From: JAOAPG01 sp963791575
GTDB lineage: Bacteria > Acidobacteriota > Terriglobia > Terriglobales > Acidobacteriaceae
Assembly (NCBI GenBank): GCA_963791575.1
Contig: CAWBSY010000020.1
Coordinates: 111,993-175,992, forward strand
Length of the DNA stretch: 64,000 nucleotides
Reading direction: 5' to 3'
The position numbers were made by a program, and so were the translations under genes. Of the stretch, positions 1-9,470 are shown one piece after another. The notes beneath the pieces were generated by a model. The model had not been told where the DNA came from. It worked only from the letters and a program-made list of their open reading frames with translations, and did not search any database. Numbering within the stretch: position 1 is the first letter of the stretch; every line of letters begins with the position of its first letter.

Positions 1-521
1 GTTTTCTTCAGGCCTACAGGCAACTAACGCAAATGCCACCTCCGGTGCTGCGGAATGTCGCCATCCTTCCGATTATGGAGCGTGTAGCTGGCCTCGAAAC
101 CAGACTTGCGGTGAGTGTTCGCGCAGACGCTGAGATTATGGTCACGGTGGATCCCGATCAGATCGAGCAAATGCTCATCAATATAGTGCGGAATGCCGTC
201 GAGGCGGCACTAGAACCGGAACACTCCAGAAATCCTGCGGAAGAGAATCGTGTCGAAGCCAGAAACCCTGAAGTCGTAATGCGCTGTTCGATCGACGACG
301 ACAACGTAATTCTAACGATAGAAGATAATGGCCCGGGACTTCTCAATCCCAGCAATGCATTTGTGCCGTTTTATACGACCAAGCCAGCGGGAAGTGGAAT
401 CGGCTTGGCGCTAAGCCGTCAAATTGCCGAAGCTCACGGTGGCTCGATCGAGCTCCTCAATCGAAATGATTCCAAGGGATGCGAAGTCAGAGTCGTGCTC
501 CCGCGCAATCACCTACGCTGA
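1..521 (+). CDS. Sensor histidine kinase, C-terminal part (truncated by window edge)
   Basis: The reading frame is open to the first base, so the true start lies outside the window. The visible part covers the end of a dimerisation region (LTQMPPPVL) and a full HATPase domain. The N box is LINIVRNAVEAAL, the G1 box EDNGPGL and the G2 region GSGIGLALSRQIAEAHGG, followed by a short C-terminus. This layout is that of NtrB/NtrY-type two-component kinases, which autophosphorylate a histidine using ATP. The sensor domain and phospho-acceptor histidine are not visible, so the signal is unknown. No intact partner regulator follows; the next locus is a chemotaxis relic. The domain call is secure and the subfamily is inference. 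Confidence 0.9.
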   Translation, partial: FLQAYRQLTQMPPPVLRNVAILPIMERVAGLETRLAVSVRADAEIMVTVDPDQIEQMLINIVRNAVEAALEPEHSRNPAEENRVEARNPEVVMRCSIDDDNVILTIEDNGPGLLNPSNAFVPFYTTKPAGSGIGLALSRQIAEAHGGSIELLNRNDSKGCEVRVVLPRNHLR

Positions 522-705
522 CACTCCACAATTAACTCCCATTCTGGGAAGGCCTCGCCTGAACTTTGGGGCGAGATACGGATGTGCGTCCTTCACGAGA
601 CCTACAATTGAAGTAGTCCAAGACTCTCGAATTCACAATTAGACGCGTGTCAAAGCTGCAAAGAAATATTTGCGGCTTTCCAGGCCGTGAGCACAGGATG
701 ACTCC

Positions 706-1460
706 GTGATGCTGCATCAACTTGTTACCTTCACGTTGGACGGACAGCCGTACGCATTGCCATTGGCAAGTGTCCAGCAAGTTGTGCGTATGGTGGAAGT
801 TGTTCCTTTGCCGAAGGCGCCGGAGATCGTGCTCGGAGTGATTAATCTGCACGGGAAGATCGTGCCAGTGCTGAATCTGCGGAAACGGTTCGGTTTGCAG
901 GACGGAGAAGCCAGCTTGAGTGACCATCTGCTCAGCAGAATCATCCCAGATTTGGAGGACTGGAAAATTTCGATTTTGGCGACCGACTTGAATACTCGTT
1001 CGCTATATCGAGCTTCCGAAGGAATCTATACCGATTGGTCCTTCCGTGATACCCCGCCGTGGGTTAAATCGAAATACTTCAAAGCCGCACCAGGTGGACG
1101 ATGGGCAATTAATCCCGCTATCAAGAAAATGGTGACCTTCGCTTACCTCAACTTAATCGAGGACGTTTATCTCTCGCTCTTAAACTCAACGAATGCTCTC
1201 GACGTCATCCTTTGCCGAAACGTGCTGATGTATCTCACGCCTGAGGCCATGAAGAAGGTCATCCACCAGTTTTATAAATTATTTGACCGCCCGAGGTTAC
1301 GCTGTAACCGTCGCGGGCAATGGAAAATAAGCCCTGGCCGCAGCACTCGAAATCAAACCCGCTCTGGTCATTAACGACGTGGTGATGCCGGAAATGGACG
1401 GCTACACGCTTTGCAAGGAGATCAAATCTCGCCCGACTCTCAAGGTCATCCCGAGCGCCG
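706..1460 (+). pseudogene. Chemotaxis gene relic: CheW, CheR and receiver-domain fragments fused by deletions
   Basis: One open frame (706-1374) starts with about 60 residues of a CheW domain (FTLDGQPYALPL, VLGVINLHGKIVPVLNLRKR). It then jumps into the middle of a CheR methyltransferase (ILATDLNTRSL, DTPPWVKSKYF, DVILCRNVLMYLTPEAM). After about residue 190 homology continues in another frame, from about 1297, as a response-regulator receiver (YAVTVAGNGK, stop, ALAALEIKPALVINDVVMPE). The receiver has an in-frame TAA at 1328-1330 and stops being recognisable near 1460. The second half of CheW, the first part of CheR with its SAM motif I, and the end of the receiver are missing. Large internal deletions plus a stop make this a genuine relic. 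It probably marks a former chemosensory cluster connected to the upstream kinase. Confidence 0.85.
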
Positions 1461-1649
1461 GACGAGCCGTGCTTGCGCGGCGAGAACAAGTTGAGGGACC
1501 TGCATTGCTTTCAAGGCCCATTTTTACTCCTGTTTGAGCATTGCTTGCAATTCACAATTTCACCCGCACATACCGTCGCATTTTCTTTGCGCCTTCCTCC
1601 AGTGGTACCATATCCGCCTGCATCACGGTCCGGACATTTGAAATTGCGC

Positions 1650-2840
1650 ATGACAAAAGCTTCCCGATCTGTGGCATCACCGCGCGTCGTTTGCATTGAA
1701 GACTTTCGTCCCATCGCCCGCCAGAGAGTACCGCAATCGGTGTTCGACTACCTCGACGGCGGCGCCGAAGCCGAAGTCACTCTCCGGGAGAATTGCCGCA
1801 TATTTAACGACATCACTTTTCGCCCGCGGCATGCAGTCTGCTTCCCAATCTGCGATTTGGGCACGCGCGTTCTCGGCTTCGATCTCGCTCTGCCGTTCAT
1901 GCTCGCACCTGTCGGGTACAGCCGCCTCATGCATCCGGAGGGCGAAATGGCAGCCGCGCGAGCTGCTGGCAGAGCGGGCACCGGCTACATTCTCTCCACG
2001 ATTTCCGGGCACAAACTCGAAAACGTAAAGGCTGCTTCGTCTGGGCCAGTTTTCTATCAGCTCTACCTCATGGGTGGACGCGCCGCCGCCGAGGCCTCCA
2101 TTGAAAGAGCCCGCGTTGCCGGATTCTCCGCGCTCGTCGTCACCATTGACACTCCTGTCTCTGGAATTCGCGAACGCGACTTTCGCAATGGAATGAAGGA
2201 ACTCGTCAGCGGCGGCCTGTTCGAAAAAATTCCATTCCTCCCCCAAGTGCTCTCGCGTCCAGCCTGGCTCATCAATTTTCTCCTCGATGGTGGCCTGCCT
2301 TCACTTCCGAACGTCGTCATTCCGGATAAAGGGCCGATGCCCCTGACTGATGTCGCCGCCGCGTTGGCAGAATCCGCTGTAACCTGGGCCGACCTGCGCT
2401 GGATCAGGGATGTATGGCGTGGTCCGATTGTCGTTAAAGGTGTGCTCACCGGCGATGATGCGCGCCGCGCAATCGATGAAGGAGCCGCGGCGATTTCAGT
2501 TTCGAATCACGGCGGACGCCAGCTCGACGGAGTTCCCGCTTCGTTACGCGTGTTGCCGGAAGTCGTCGAAGCCGTCAACGGACGCATCGAAGTATGGATG
2601 GATGGGGGCATTCGTCGCGGCACCGACATTGCAAAAGCCATCTGCCTGGGCGCGCGTGCCGTGCTCTGCGGACGAGCCTATGCTTATGGTTTAGCTGCGG
2701 CCGGTGAAGCTGGCGTTGATCGCGCCATCGATATTCTGCGGACTGATCTTGATCGCACTCTCAGGCTGCTCGGTTGCCCGTCAGTTGCCGCCTTGGATCG
2801 CTCTTACGTGAATATTCCAAAGAGCTGGGAACCAGGCTGA
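1650..2840 (+). CDS. lldD: FMN-dependent alpha-hydroxy-acid oxidase/dehydrogenase (L-lactate dehydrogenase type)
   Basis: A 396-residue protein of the FMN-dependent alpha-hydroxy acid dehydrogenase family. Its members oxidise L-lactate, glycolate or similar 2-hydroxy acids at a TIM barrel. Family landmarks are the N-terminal VFDYLDGGAEAEVTLREN, the barrel segment PFMLAPVGYSRLMHPEGE, and IVVKGVLTGDDA with the FMN-contacting lysine. The active-site block SNHGGRQLDG carries the catalytic histidine at about residue 287, and the phosphate-binding region DGGIRRGTDI follows. The frame is open further upstream, but the family N-terminus begins at the ATG at 1650, so that start is chosen. A lactate permease follows 118 bases downstream on the same strand, so L-lactate is the most likely substrate. 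Glycolate or another hydroxy acid remains possible. Confidence 0.88.
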   Translation: MTKASRSVASPRVVCIEDFRPIARQRVPQSVFDYLDGGAEAEVTLRENCRIFNDITFRPRHAVCFPICDLGTRVLGFDLALPFMLAPVGYSRLMHPEGEMAAARAAGRAGTGYILSTISGHKLENVKAASSGPVFYQLYLMGGRAAAEASIERARVAGFSALVVTIDTPVSGIRERDFRNGMKELVSGGLFEKIPFLPQVLSRPAWLINFLLDGGLPSLPNVVIPDKGPMPLTDVAAALAESAVTWADLRWIRDVWRGPIVVKGVLTGDDARRAIDEGAAAISVSNHGGRQLDGVPASLRVLPEVVEAVNGRIEVWMDGGIRRGTDIAKAICLGARAVLCGRAYAYGLAAAGEAGVDRAIDILRTDLDRTLRLLGCPSVAALDRSYVNIPKSWEPG

Positions 2841-2958
2841 GTTAGAGTGCGCTGAGTTAAAGTGTGAAGAAATCGCCCCGGGTGCGACGCGTAAACATTC
2901 TCGATCTTCGTTACGCAACGTACTGGTTCAACAGGAAGACTACCAGCGGGAGGTTGTC

Positions 2959-4725
2959 ATGCAGTGGACCCAAATTTACGATCCATTTGGTCATTGGTGG
3001 CTTTCCACGCTGGTTGCGGCGCTTCCCATCATCGTACTTTTCGGATTATTGGCCGGCCTCCACATAAAGCCTCATTGGTGCGCCATTGCTGGTGCATCGA
3101 CCGCGGTAGTGGTCGCGATCTTCTTCTTCCAGATGCCTCCCGCGTTGGCCGCGATCAGTTTTGCGTATGGTGTTGCCTTCGGAGTATTGAAAATTGCCTG
3201 GATCGTTCTGGCCGCGGTATACCTCTACGACATTTCCGTCGAGACCGGCCAATTTGAAATCATGAAGGAGTCGATCGCCGGAATCACTCCTGACCGCCGG
3301 CTGCAGGTCTTGCTGGTTGCCTTTTGTTTCGGCGCATTCATTGAAGGAGCGGCAGGCTTCGGCGCACCCGTCGCGATTGCCGGAGCCTTCATGATCGGGC
3401 TCGGTTTCAAGCCCTTCCACGCCGCCGCGTTGAATCTCATCGCCAACACCGCTCCCGTTGCATGGGGCGCGATTGGCACTCCGGTTCACACACTGGCGGC
3501 AGTAACCGCTCTGCCAGAGTCCGATCTCAACGCCATGATCGGACGCATTCTTCCTTTCACCGCGATCCTCATCCCTTTTTGGCTGGTGAAGACCATGGTC
3601 AGTTGGAAGGAGACCTTCGAAGTATTTCCCGCCATCCTGGTTGTCGGCAGCTCGTTCGCTCTTACGCAGTTTTTCTGGTCGAATTACATAGACAGCAATT
3701 TGGTGGACATCATGGGAGGCGTGGTCTCGATTATCGCGGCTCTGATTTTTCTACGCTTCTGGAAACCGAAAAAAATCTGGCGCTTCGACTATGACGAGAA
3801 GTCCTCAACTGTTCCTGCCGTAGCGACAATCGCTGACGAAGTTGGTGGCGAATGGACAGCCGAACAGTTTGATGGAGTTGTAAAAGTACGCACCTACACC
3901 GCGTTGCAAGTATTGAAAGCGTGGATGCCCTTCGCCATCCTCTCGGTGTTTGTGCTTCTCTGGGGATTGCCGTCGATCAAACTAGCCATGAACCAGGCCA
4001 CCACGCCGGCTTTCCACGTGGTGCTTGCGAATGGCAAAGTCCGTCCCGGTCCGCCGGGATGGGATGTTCCTTACCTGCACAACGCCATCTCTCGATCAGC
4101 GCCGATTGTCGCAAAGCCGACGCCTGAAGCGGCGCGATACGATTTCAACTGGCTCTCAGCCACCGGGACCGGCTGTTTCTTTTCCGCAATCGTCTCCGGA
4201 TTATTGCTCGGCTTGGGTCCTCTGCAATTGATGAAGATCTTTTGGAGAACGCTGGTGCGAATGCGCCTCGCGATGATTGCGATCTCATTCATGTTAGGCC
4301 TCGGCTACGTGACGCGCTACTCGGGACTCGACGCGGTATTAGGTCTGGCCTTCACCCGCACCGGATGGCTGTATCCATTCTTCGGCACATTCCTGGGATG
4401 GTTAGGAGTTGCGCTTACCGGCAGTGACACCTCCGCCAACGCGCTCTTCGGAAGTCTGCAGCGAATTACTTCTCAACAACTCGGCATCGACCCAATCCTC
4501 ATGTGTGCCGCCAACAGCGCCGGAGGCGTGATGGGGAAAATGGTCGACGCCCAGTCCATCACGATTGCCACCTCCGCCACCGAACAGGTAGGCAACGAAG
4601 GAATTATTTTCCGCTTCGTGGCATGGCACTCAGTTGCCCTCTGTTCCATAGTAGGAGTAATCGTGCTGCTCTACGCCTACGTTTTCCGATCCGCCGTACC
4701 GCATGGACTCATGTTTGTGAAATAG
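2959..4725 (+). CDS. lldP: L-lactate permease (LctP/LldP family)
   Basis: A 588-residue polytopic membrane protein with the length and motifs of LctP-family lactate/H+ symporters. These include FGAFIEGAAGFGAPVAIAGA early, NTAPVAWGAIGTPV, and late ALTGSDTSANALFGSLQ and MCAANSAGGVMGKMVDAQS. At least a dozen hydrophobic segments alternate with short loops, and a polar insert lies around residues 275-315. The start at 2959 is preceded by a good ribosome site (GGGAGG) at normal spacing. It follows the hydroxyacid oxidase gene, and the pair makes an uptake-and-oxidation module for lactate. It converges with the hydantoinase gene, with only 45 bases between the stops. Confidence 0.95.
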   Translation: MQWTQIYDPFGHWWLSTLVAALPIIVLFGLLAGLHIKPHWCAIAGASTAVVVAIFFFQMPPALAAISFAYGVAFGVLKIAWIVLAAVYLYDISVETGQFEIMKESIAGITPDRRLQVLLVAFCFGAFIEGAAGFGAPVAIAGAFMIGLGFKPFHAAALNLIANTAPVAWGAIGTPVHTLAAVTALPESDLNAMIGRILPFTAILIPFWLVKTMVSWKETFEVFPAILVVGSSFALTQFFWSNYIDSNLVDIMGGVVSIIAALIFLRFWKPKKIWRFDYDEKSSTVPAVATIADEVGGEWTAEQFDGVVKVRTYTALQVLKAWMPFAILSVFVLLWGLPSIKLAMNQATTPAFHVVLANGKVRPGPPGWDVPYLHNAISRSAPIVAKPTPEAARYDFNWLSATGTGCFFSAIVSGLLLGLGPLQLMKIFWRTLVRMRLAMIAISFMLGLGYVTRYSGLDAVLGLAFTRTGWLYPFFGTFLGWLGVALTGSDTSANALFGSLQRITSQQLGIDPILMCAANSAGGVMGKMVDAQSITIATSATEQVGNEGIIFRFVAWHSVALCSIVGVIVLLYAYVFRSAVPHGLMFVK

Positions 4726-4770
4726 CAATTGGATCTTCAACCCTTCTGCACATTCGGAACGGCCAGTAAA

Positions 4771-6169
4771 TTAGCCACTGACCTGCGCGTGCAAGGCCCT
4801 CTTAAGAAAGTTACCCTGTCCCGCACGACCCACGAACTCATCTCCATCTATAACTACCCGTCCGCGAGACAGCACCACTTCCGGCATTCCCGTGACTTCG
4901 ATTCCTTCAAACATTGAGTAGTCCACTCGCATGTGGTGCGTCTTCGCGCTGATCGTATGTTTTTTATTCGGATCGAAAATCACCAGGTCCGCATCGCTCC
5001 CAACCGCAATCGTCCCCTTGCGCGGATACAGTCCGAAAAGTTTTGCGGGAGTAGTAGAAACCAGTTCCACGAAGCGATTCGCGCTGAACCGGCCTGCGGC
5101 GACTCCGCCGGAATAAATCAGGCTCATGCGATGCTCAACGCCCGGACCGCCGTTAGGAATTTTCGTGAAATCATCGCGCCCCATTTCTTTCTGCTCCTTG
5201 AAGCAGAACGGACAATGATCGGTCGAGACAACCTGAAGATGGTCGCGCTTCAGCCCGTTCCATAATTTCTCCTGATGCCATTTCTCCCGCAGCGGCGGAG
5301 TAAACACATACTTCGCGCCTTCAAAATCCGGGGTGTCCATGTTCTCGATGGAAAGATAAAGATACTGTGGGCAAGTCTCGGCATAGACCGGAAGTCCTCG
5401 ATCCCGCGCCTCGCGCACTTTTTCAAGAGCATCGTTGCAACTCAAATGCACGATGTAGATCGGCGCGCCGGCCATCTCCGCTAGAGCAATCGCGCGTGAC
5501 GTCGCTTCGGCCTCCGCAGTTGTAGGGCGAGTCAGCGCATGATATTTCGGAGCTCGTTTTCCCTCCGCCAAAGCCTGTTGCACGATAACATCGATGGCGC
5601 TTCCGTTTTCAGCATGCATGCAAATCAGCGCGCCATTTTTTGCGGTCGTCTGCAGCGCCCTAAAGATGCTCGCGTCGTCGAGCATGAAGACGCCCGGATA
5701 GGCCATGAAAAGTTTGAAACTCGTGACGCCTTCTCCAATCAGAGAGTTCATCTCCTGCAATTGCCCATCGGACACATCGGTCACGATGCAGTGAAAGGCA
5801 TAATCGCAAACAGCCTTGCTCGATGCCTTTGCCATCCAGGTATCGAAAGCCTGCCGCAATCGCTGGCCTTTGTACTGAATAGCGAAATCGATGAGCGTAG
5901 TCGTTCCCCCAAACGCCGCAGCTCGCGTGCCAGTTTCAAAATCGTCGGCACTGGTCGTGCCCCCGAAAGGCATATCAAGATGGGTATGAACATCGATTCC
6001 GCCAGGAAAAACCATTTTGCCGCGACGCATTGAGCACCTTTCCAACGTTCTGCCGCGGAAGCTCTTTGCCAATGGCAACAATCTTGCCGTCTTCAATCGC
6101 GATGTCGGCCGTGTAAGTATCGGTTGCCGTTACCACGCTTCCATTCGCGATGATCGTGTCAAAGCCCAT
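4771..6169 (-). pseudogene. hydA: D-hydantoinase/dihydropyrimidinase, interrupted by one frameshift
   Basis: The two frames together give a normal-length (about 465 residues) cyclic amidohydrolase. The N-terminal frame begins at 6169 (MGFDTIIANGSVVTATDTYTADIAIEDG). The rest lies in another frame from about 6022. The shift sits in a CCGCG run near 6020-6024; removing one base restores NASGKMVFPGGIDVHTH. Metal ligands are intact: GIDVHTHLD, the carboxylated lysine context TSFKLFMAYPG, IVHLSCNDAL, and VSTDHCPF with the late Asp. The family hydrolyses 5-monosubstituted hydantoins or dihydropyrimidines to N-carbamoyl amino acids. A single base with everything else conserved could be a sequencing error or a recent mutation. 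It is divergent from the luciferase-like gene at 6286. Confidence 0.85.
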
Positions 6170-6285
6170 CGAAACCCTCCGCTTCTCGCTAAGAGAAAAA
6201 TGGATTCTATGCTAATTGCCACACTCCGAAGTCTATAATTCGCAGACATAGTTTGATACATAGTCACGTTGAGGACGAGAGCACT

Positions 6286-7293
6286 ATGCAGTTTGGCATC
6301 ACCATCAAACCGGACATTTCCATTGACCGCACCATCAGCTTAACTCGTCAAGCCGAGGCCGCCGGATTCACCTACGGTTGGCTTTTCGATTCGCATGTGT
6401 TGTGGAAAGAGCCATATCCTCTGCTGGCTTTAATGGCCGCAAACACTCAGCAAATGAAGCTCGGAACATGCGTGACCAATCCTGCGGTGCGCGACTTGAC
6501 CGTAACCGCAAGTCTGTTCGCCACTCTAAATCTAATTTCAAACGGACGCATGCAGCTCGGCATCGGCCGCGGCGATAGTTCGCGGCGTGTCCTGGGAAAG
6601 AAGCCAGTGAGCTGGTCGCAACTCGAGCAGTCCGTGAATGTCTTCCGCGATCTCACTGCTGGTCGCGAGATTCCATACGATGGTCAGCCGACCCGCCTGA
6701 CTTGGGCCGAAGTGCCTCCCCCGGTTTGGATCGCTGGCTATGGTCCGAAAGTGTTGCACATGGCGGGACGCGTAGCCGACGGCATCATTCTTCAATTCGC
6801 CGATCCAGATCTGATTGCCTGGTGTCTCGGATTCGTAAAAGAAGGTGCTCGCGCCGCCGGTCGCGATCCCGGCAAAATCGAAGTCATGGCTGCCGCGCCA
6901 GTCTGGGTTTCCGATGATTTGAGCGTTGCGCGCGAGCGTGTACGCTGGTTTCCCGCACTCGTTTCCAATCACGTGATGGATCTCATCCGACAATACAAGC
7001 CGGAAGATTTACCGCCCGCGTTAACTTCATTCGTCCGCGACCGCGGCGGCTACGATTATCTGCACCACTGCGAAGTGGACAGCGACAATGCGAATTTTGT
7101 GTCCGACGAAGTTATCGATCGGTTCTGCTTAGTAGGGCCAGCTTCAGCGCATCGTGAAAAACTCAAAGCCCTGGCCAAAGCCGGAGTAACCCAGTTCAAC
7201 GTCTATCTTATGTGCGGAGACGAAGAGGACACATTGGCGATTTACGAAAAAGAAATCTTGCCGACGTTTGGAGCAAAGCGCATTGTCGATTGA
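6286..7293 (+). CDS. LLM-class flavin/F420-dependent oxidoreductase (TIGR03842-like)
   Basis: A 335-residue luciferase-like monooxygenase-fold protein. It has the typical opening (MQFGITIKPDISIDRTISL), the strand-helix repeats TYGWLFDSHVLWKEPYPLL and GTCVTNPAVRDLTVTASLFATLN, and the nucleotide-phosphate region RMQLGIGRGDSSRRVLG. PVWIAGYGPKVLHMAGRVADG follows. It resembles the TIGR03842 subgroup, whose members often sit beside hydantoin or pyrimidine catabolic genes. The start at 6286 fits the family N-terminus better than the upstream in-frame start at 6253. It is divergent from the hydantoinase, with about 115 bases between starts that must hold both promoters. A role in ring reduction or oxidation ahead of hydantoinase hydrolysis is inference. 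Whether the cofactor is FMN or F420 cannot be decided here. Confidence 0.8.
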   Translation: MQFGITIKPDISIDRTISLTRQAEAAGFTYGWLFDSHVLWKEPYPLLALMAANTQQMKLGTCVTNPAVRDLTVTASLFATLNLISNGRMQLGIGRGDSSRRVLGKKPVSWSQLEQSVNVFRDLTAGREIPYDGQPTRLTWAEVPPPVWIAGYGPKVLHMAGRVADGIILQFADPDLIAWCLGFVKEGARAAGRDPGKIEVMAAAPVWVSDDLSVARERVRWFPALVSNHVMDLIRQYKPEDLPPALTSFVRDRGGYDYLHHCEVDSDNANFVSDEVIDRFCLVGPASAHREKLKALAKAGVTQFNVYLMCGDEEDTLAIYEKEILPTFGAKRIVD

Positions 7294-7344
7294 CCTGCGC
7301 AAAGCAGATTTTTGAGCACAACAATTCCGCTTTCTTGTCTTTCT

Positions 7345-7611
7345 TCAGTCTCTCTCTTCAAGCAAGAGCCGCCGCAACGTTCTCAGATCGTTCAGCAATC
7401 GTCCACTGGTTTTCAAGTGTTGTTCCAGCTTGTCTAATTTGTGCTGCACCAACCGAAGTGCCTCCGTGCGTCGTTCTGATTTCGACTCCGTTGCCGCATC
7501 CGCATCAGACTCAATCTCCCGCTTAGCCTCAGCAACCGCTTCGATCAGAAGTTTGACGTAGTCCTGCGCATTCTCCACGCTATCAAAAGGAGTAATCGCC
7601 GAATCGCTCAT
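7345..7611 (-). CDS. Small coiled-coil protein of unknown function
   Basis: An 88-residue, highly charged, Leu-rich protein. It opens with MSDSAITPFDSVENAQDYVKL and continues almost entirely helical (EAKREIESDADAATESKSE, LRLVQHKLDKLEQHLK, LLNDLRTLRRLLLEERD), with heptad-like leucines. No signal peptide or membrane segment is visible. I do not recognise a named family. Similar short helical proteins are common in soil Acidobacteriota, but I cannot assign a role. It is convergent with the oxidoreductase gene and lies downstream of the ParE relic on the same strand. Coding status is supported by the start, the composition and the lack of a competing frame. Confidence 0.6.
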   Translation of the reverse strand: MSDSAITPFDSVENAQDYVKLLIEAVAEAKREIESDADAATESKSERRTEALRLVQHKLDKLEQHLKTSGRLLNDLRTLRRLLLEERD

Positions 7612-7784
7612 CGCGCAGTTCCTCGCAAGATTGCCAATATTCTACATGGGAGCAGAAATCGCAGGTCGCAAATATGAAGCTGAGATATTTTGTCGATTCC
7701 CACTCGGTACGCCGAACGAACACGCCTTGCTCATACTCTTAAGGGTGCCCCGTTCAAGCTCTGCTTGGGCAGCGACTTTCATCC

Positions 7785-8024
7785 TCAATCCCCGGAGAGA
7801 GGTTTACGACGGCCATGGCGAATGTGAAGGATATTCACTGTTTAATCTTTGATGACAAACAAAACTCGATACACATAAGATTTGCCGCGATAGAACAACT
7901 GCTTCAGCCGGTCACGTTTGCGCGTTATCGGACAACGGGTCGGCCTTCCTTCCAGGATTAGAATAGCCTGTTTAAGACCGCTGTACCATTTAAGCGCTGC
8001 CATAGAATATTCCACGTTTGATTT
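7785..8024 (-). pseudogene. ParE/RelE-family toxin relic with in-frame stop
   Basis: Minus-strand translation gives a recognisable RelE/ParE-fold toxin. ALKWYSGLKQAILILEGR and PTRCPITRKRDRLKQLFYRG come first, then KSYVYRVLFVIKD, an in-frame TAA at 7844-7842, then TVNILHIRHGRRKPLSGD and a final stop. The tryptophan-containing helix, the RCP turn, YRVLF and ILHIRHGRR are the family's conserved blocks. The usual N-terminal strand and helix are replaced by unrelated sequence ending at a stop near 8027; the first ATG is at 8003. No antitoxin frame is found next to it. It is a dead toxin, not an active module. Confidence 0.75.
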
Positions 8025-8060
8025 CTACTCTGTCCCTCAGTGTCTCGGTGGTAACACATG

Positions 8061-8092
8061 CAAAAACAAAAGGGGCGGCTTACGCCGCCCCT
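8061..8092 (-). terminator. Rho-independent terminator of ahcY
   Basis: Read on the minus strand just after the ahcY stop, a perfect nine-base stem (AGGGGCGGC paired with GCCGCCCCT) with a four-base loop is followed by TTTTGTTTTTG. This ends the metK-ahcY transcript before the ParE relic. Confidence 0.92.
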
Positions 8093-8125
8093 CAACGACC
8101 AAAGACTACCGACCAACGACCGCTC

Positions 8126-9397
8126 TTACGTTCCTTCTGACCACCCCGCCAGATACTCTTCCTGCTCCGGTGTCAGCTTGTCGATCTTAATTCCCATCGA
8201 CTCCAGCTTCAATTTCGCCACCCGCTTATCAAGATCGACCGGCACTGTGTAGACCGTCTTCTCGAGCGTCTTGTAATTCTTGACCATGTACTCGACCGAG
8301 AGGGCCTGGTCGGCGAAGCTCATATCCATCACTGATGGCGGATGCCCTTCGGCGGCAGCCAAGTTGATCAGGCGTCCTTCGCCCAGCAGATTGATCTTGC
8401 GTCCGTCTTTCAATGAATACTCTTCAACCGAGGTGCGGGTCGTGCGCTTCGAGGACGACATCTTATCCAGCGCGGGAATGTCGATCTCGACGTTGAAGTG
8501 TCCCGAGTTCGAAATGATCGCGCCATCTTTCATGACTTCGAAGTGATCTTTCGCAAGCACGTTCTTGTTGCCAGTCACCGTGCAGAACACGTCGCCCAGC
8601 TTTGCAGCTTCTGGCATCGACATCACGCGGAAACCATCCATCACGGCCTCAAGAGCTTTCGTCGGATCAACTTCCGTCACGATGACTTCTGCTCCAGCGC
8701 CACGCGCACGGCTGGCCAACCCCCGTCCACACCATCCGTAGCCAGCGACCACAAACTTCGATCCCGCCAACAGGAAATTGGTCGCGCGGATAATCCCATC
8801 AATGGTCGATTGCCCGGTGCCGTAACGATTGTCAAACAGATGCTTGGTGTCGGCATCATTCACCGCGATGATAGGGAAGCGCAGCACGCCTTCCTTCGCC
8901 ATCGCACGTAAACGGATCACGCCCGTGGTAGTTTCTTCCGTGCCGCCAATCACGCCCGCAAGCGCATCGGTCCGTTTGGTATGGAGAATGGTTACAAGGT
9001 CGGCGCCATCGTCCATCGTGATCTGTGGCTTGTGATCGATGGCCGCAAGAATGTGGCTGTAGTAGGTATCGTTGTCTTCGCCCTTGATCGCGAACACCGG
9101 AATACCGTGATCACGGACCAGGCTGGCCGCAACATCATCTTGCGTGGACAGGGGGTTCGAAGCGCACAACACAACATCGGCGCCACCGTCGCGCAGTGCG
9201 ATGGCTAGGTTGGCAGTCTCGGCCGTAACGTGCAGGCAGGCAGAAATGCGAATGCCCTTCAGCGGCTGGTTCTTGATGAATTCCTTGCGGATAATCTGAA
9301 GAACTTTCATCGACTGGTTCGCCCAGTCAATGCGCTTCTTTCCAAGGTCCGCGAATTCAATACTCTTTACATCGGATTGCAGTTGCGTCGTCGACAT
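8126..9397 (-). CDS. ahcY: Adenosylhomocysteinase
   Basis: A 423-residue S-adenosylhomocysteine hydrolase that reversibly splits SAH into adenosine and homocysteine using bound NAD. Visible blocks are the substrate-domain opening, GIRISACLHVTAETANLAI and the CASNPLSTQDDVAASL region. The Rossmann NAD site is FVVAGYGWCGRGLASRARG, and TGNKNVLAKDHFEVMKDGA follows. The C-terminal tail reads LTPEQEEYLAGWSEGT rather than the classic PDHYRY ending, as in many bacterial forms. It lies 120 bases downstream of metK on the same strand with no promoter required between them, and a strong terminator follows. Together they form the SAM synthesis and SAH removal arms of the methylation cycle. Confidence 0.97.
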   Translation of the reverse strand: MSTTQLQSDVKSIEFADLGKKRIDWANQSMKVLQIIRKEFIKNQPLKGIRISACLHVTAETANLAIALRDGGADVVLCASNPLSTQDDVAASLVRDHGIPVFAIKGEDNDTYYSHILAAIDHKPQITMDDGADLVTILHTKRTDALAGVIGGTEETTTGVIRLRAMAKEGVLRFPIIAVNDADTKHLFDNRYGTGQSTIDGIIRATNFLLAGSKFVVAGYGWCGRGLASRARGAGAEVIVTEVDPTKALEAVMDGFRVMSMPEAAKLGDVFCTVTGNKNVLAKDHFEVMKDGAIISNSGHFNVEIDIPALDKMSSSKRTTRTSVEEYSLKDGRKINLLGEGRLINLAAAEGHPPSVMDMSFADQALSVEYMVKNYKTLEKTVYTVPVDLDKRVAKLKLESMGIKIDKLTPEQEEYLAGWSEGT

Positions 9398-9470
9398 AAC
9401 TCTCCTGTGGCGCTTAGAAACTCAGAATGTTTACGGATGATTAAAATCTTGAAATCAGTTTGAAGCGGGT

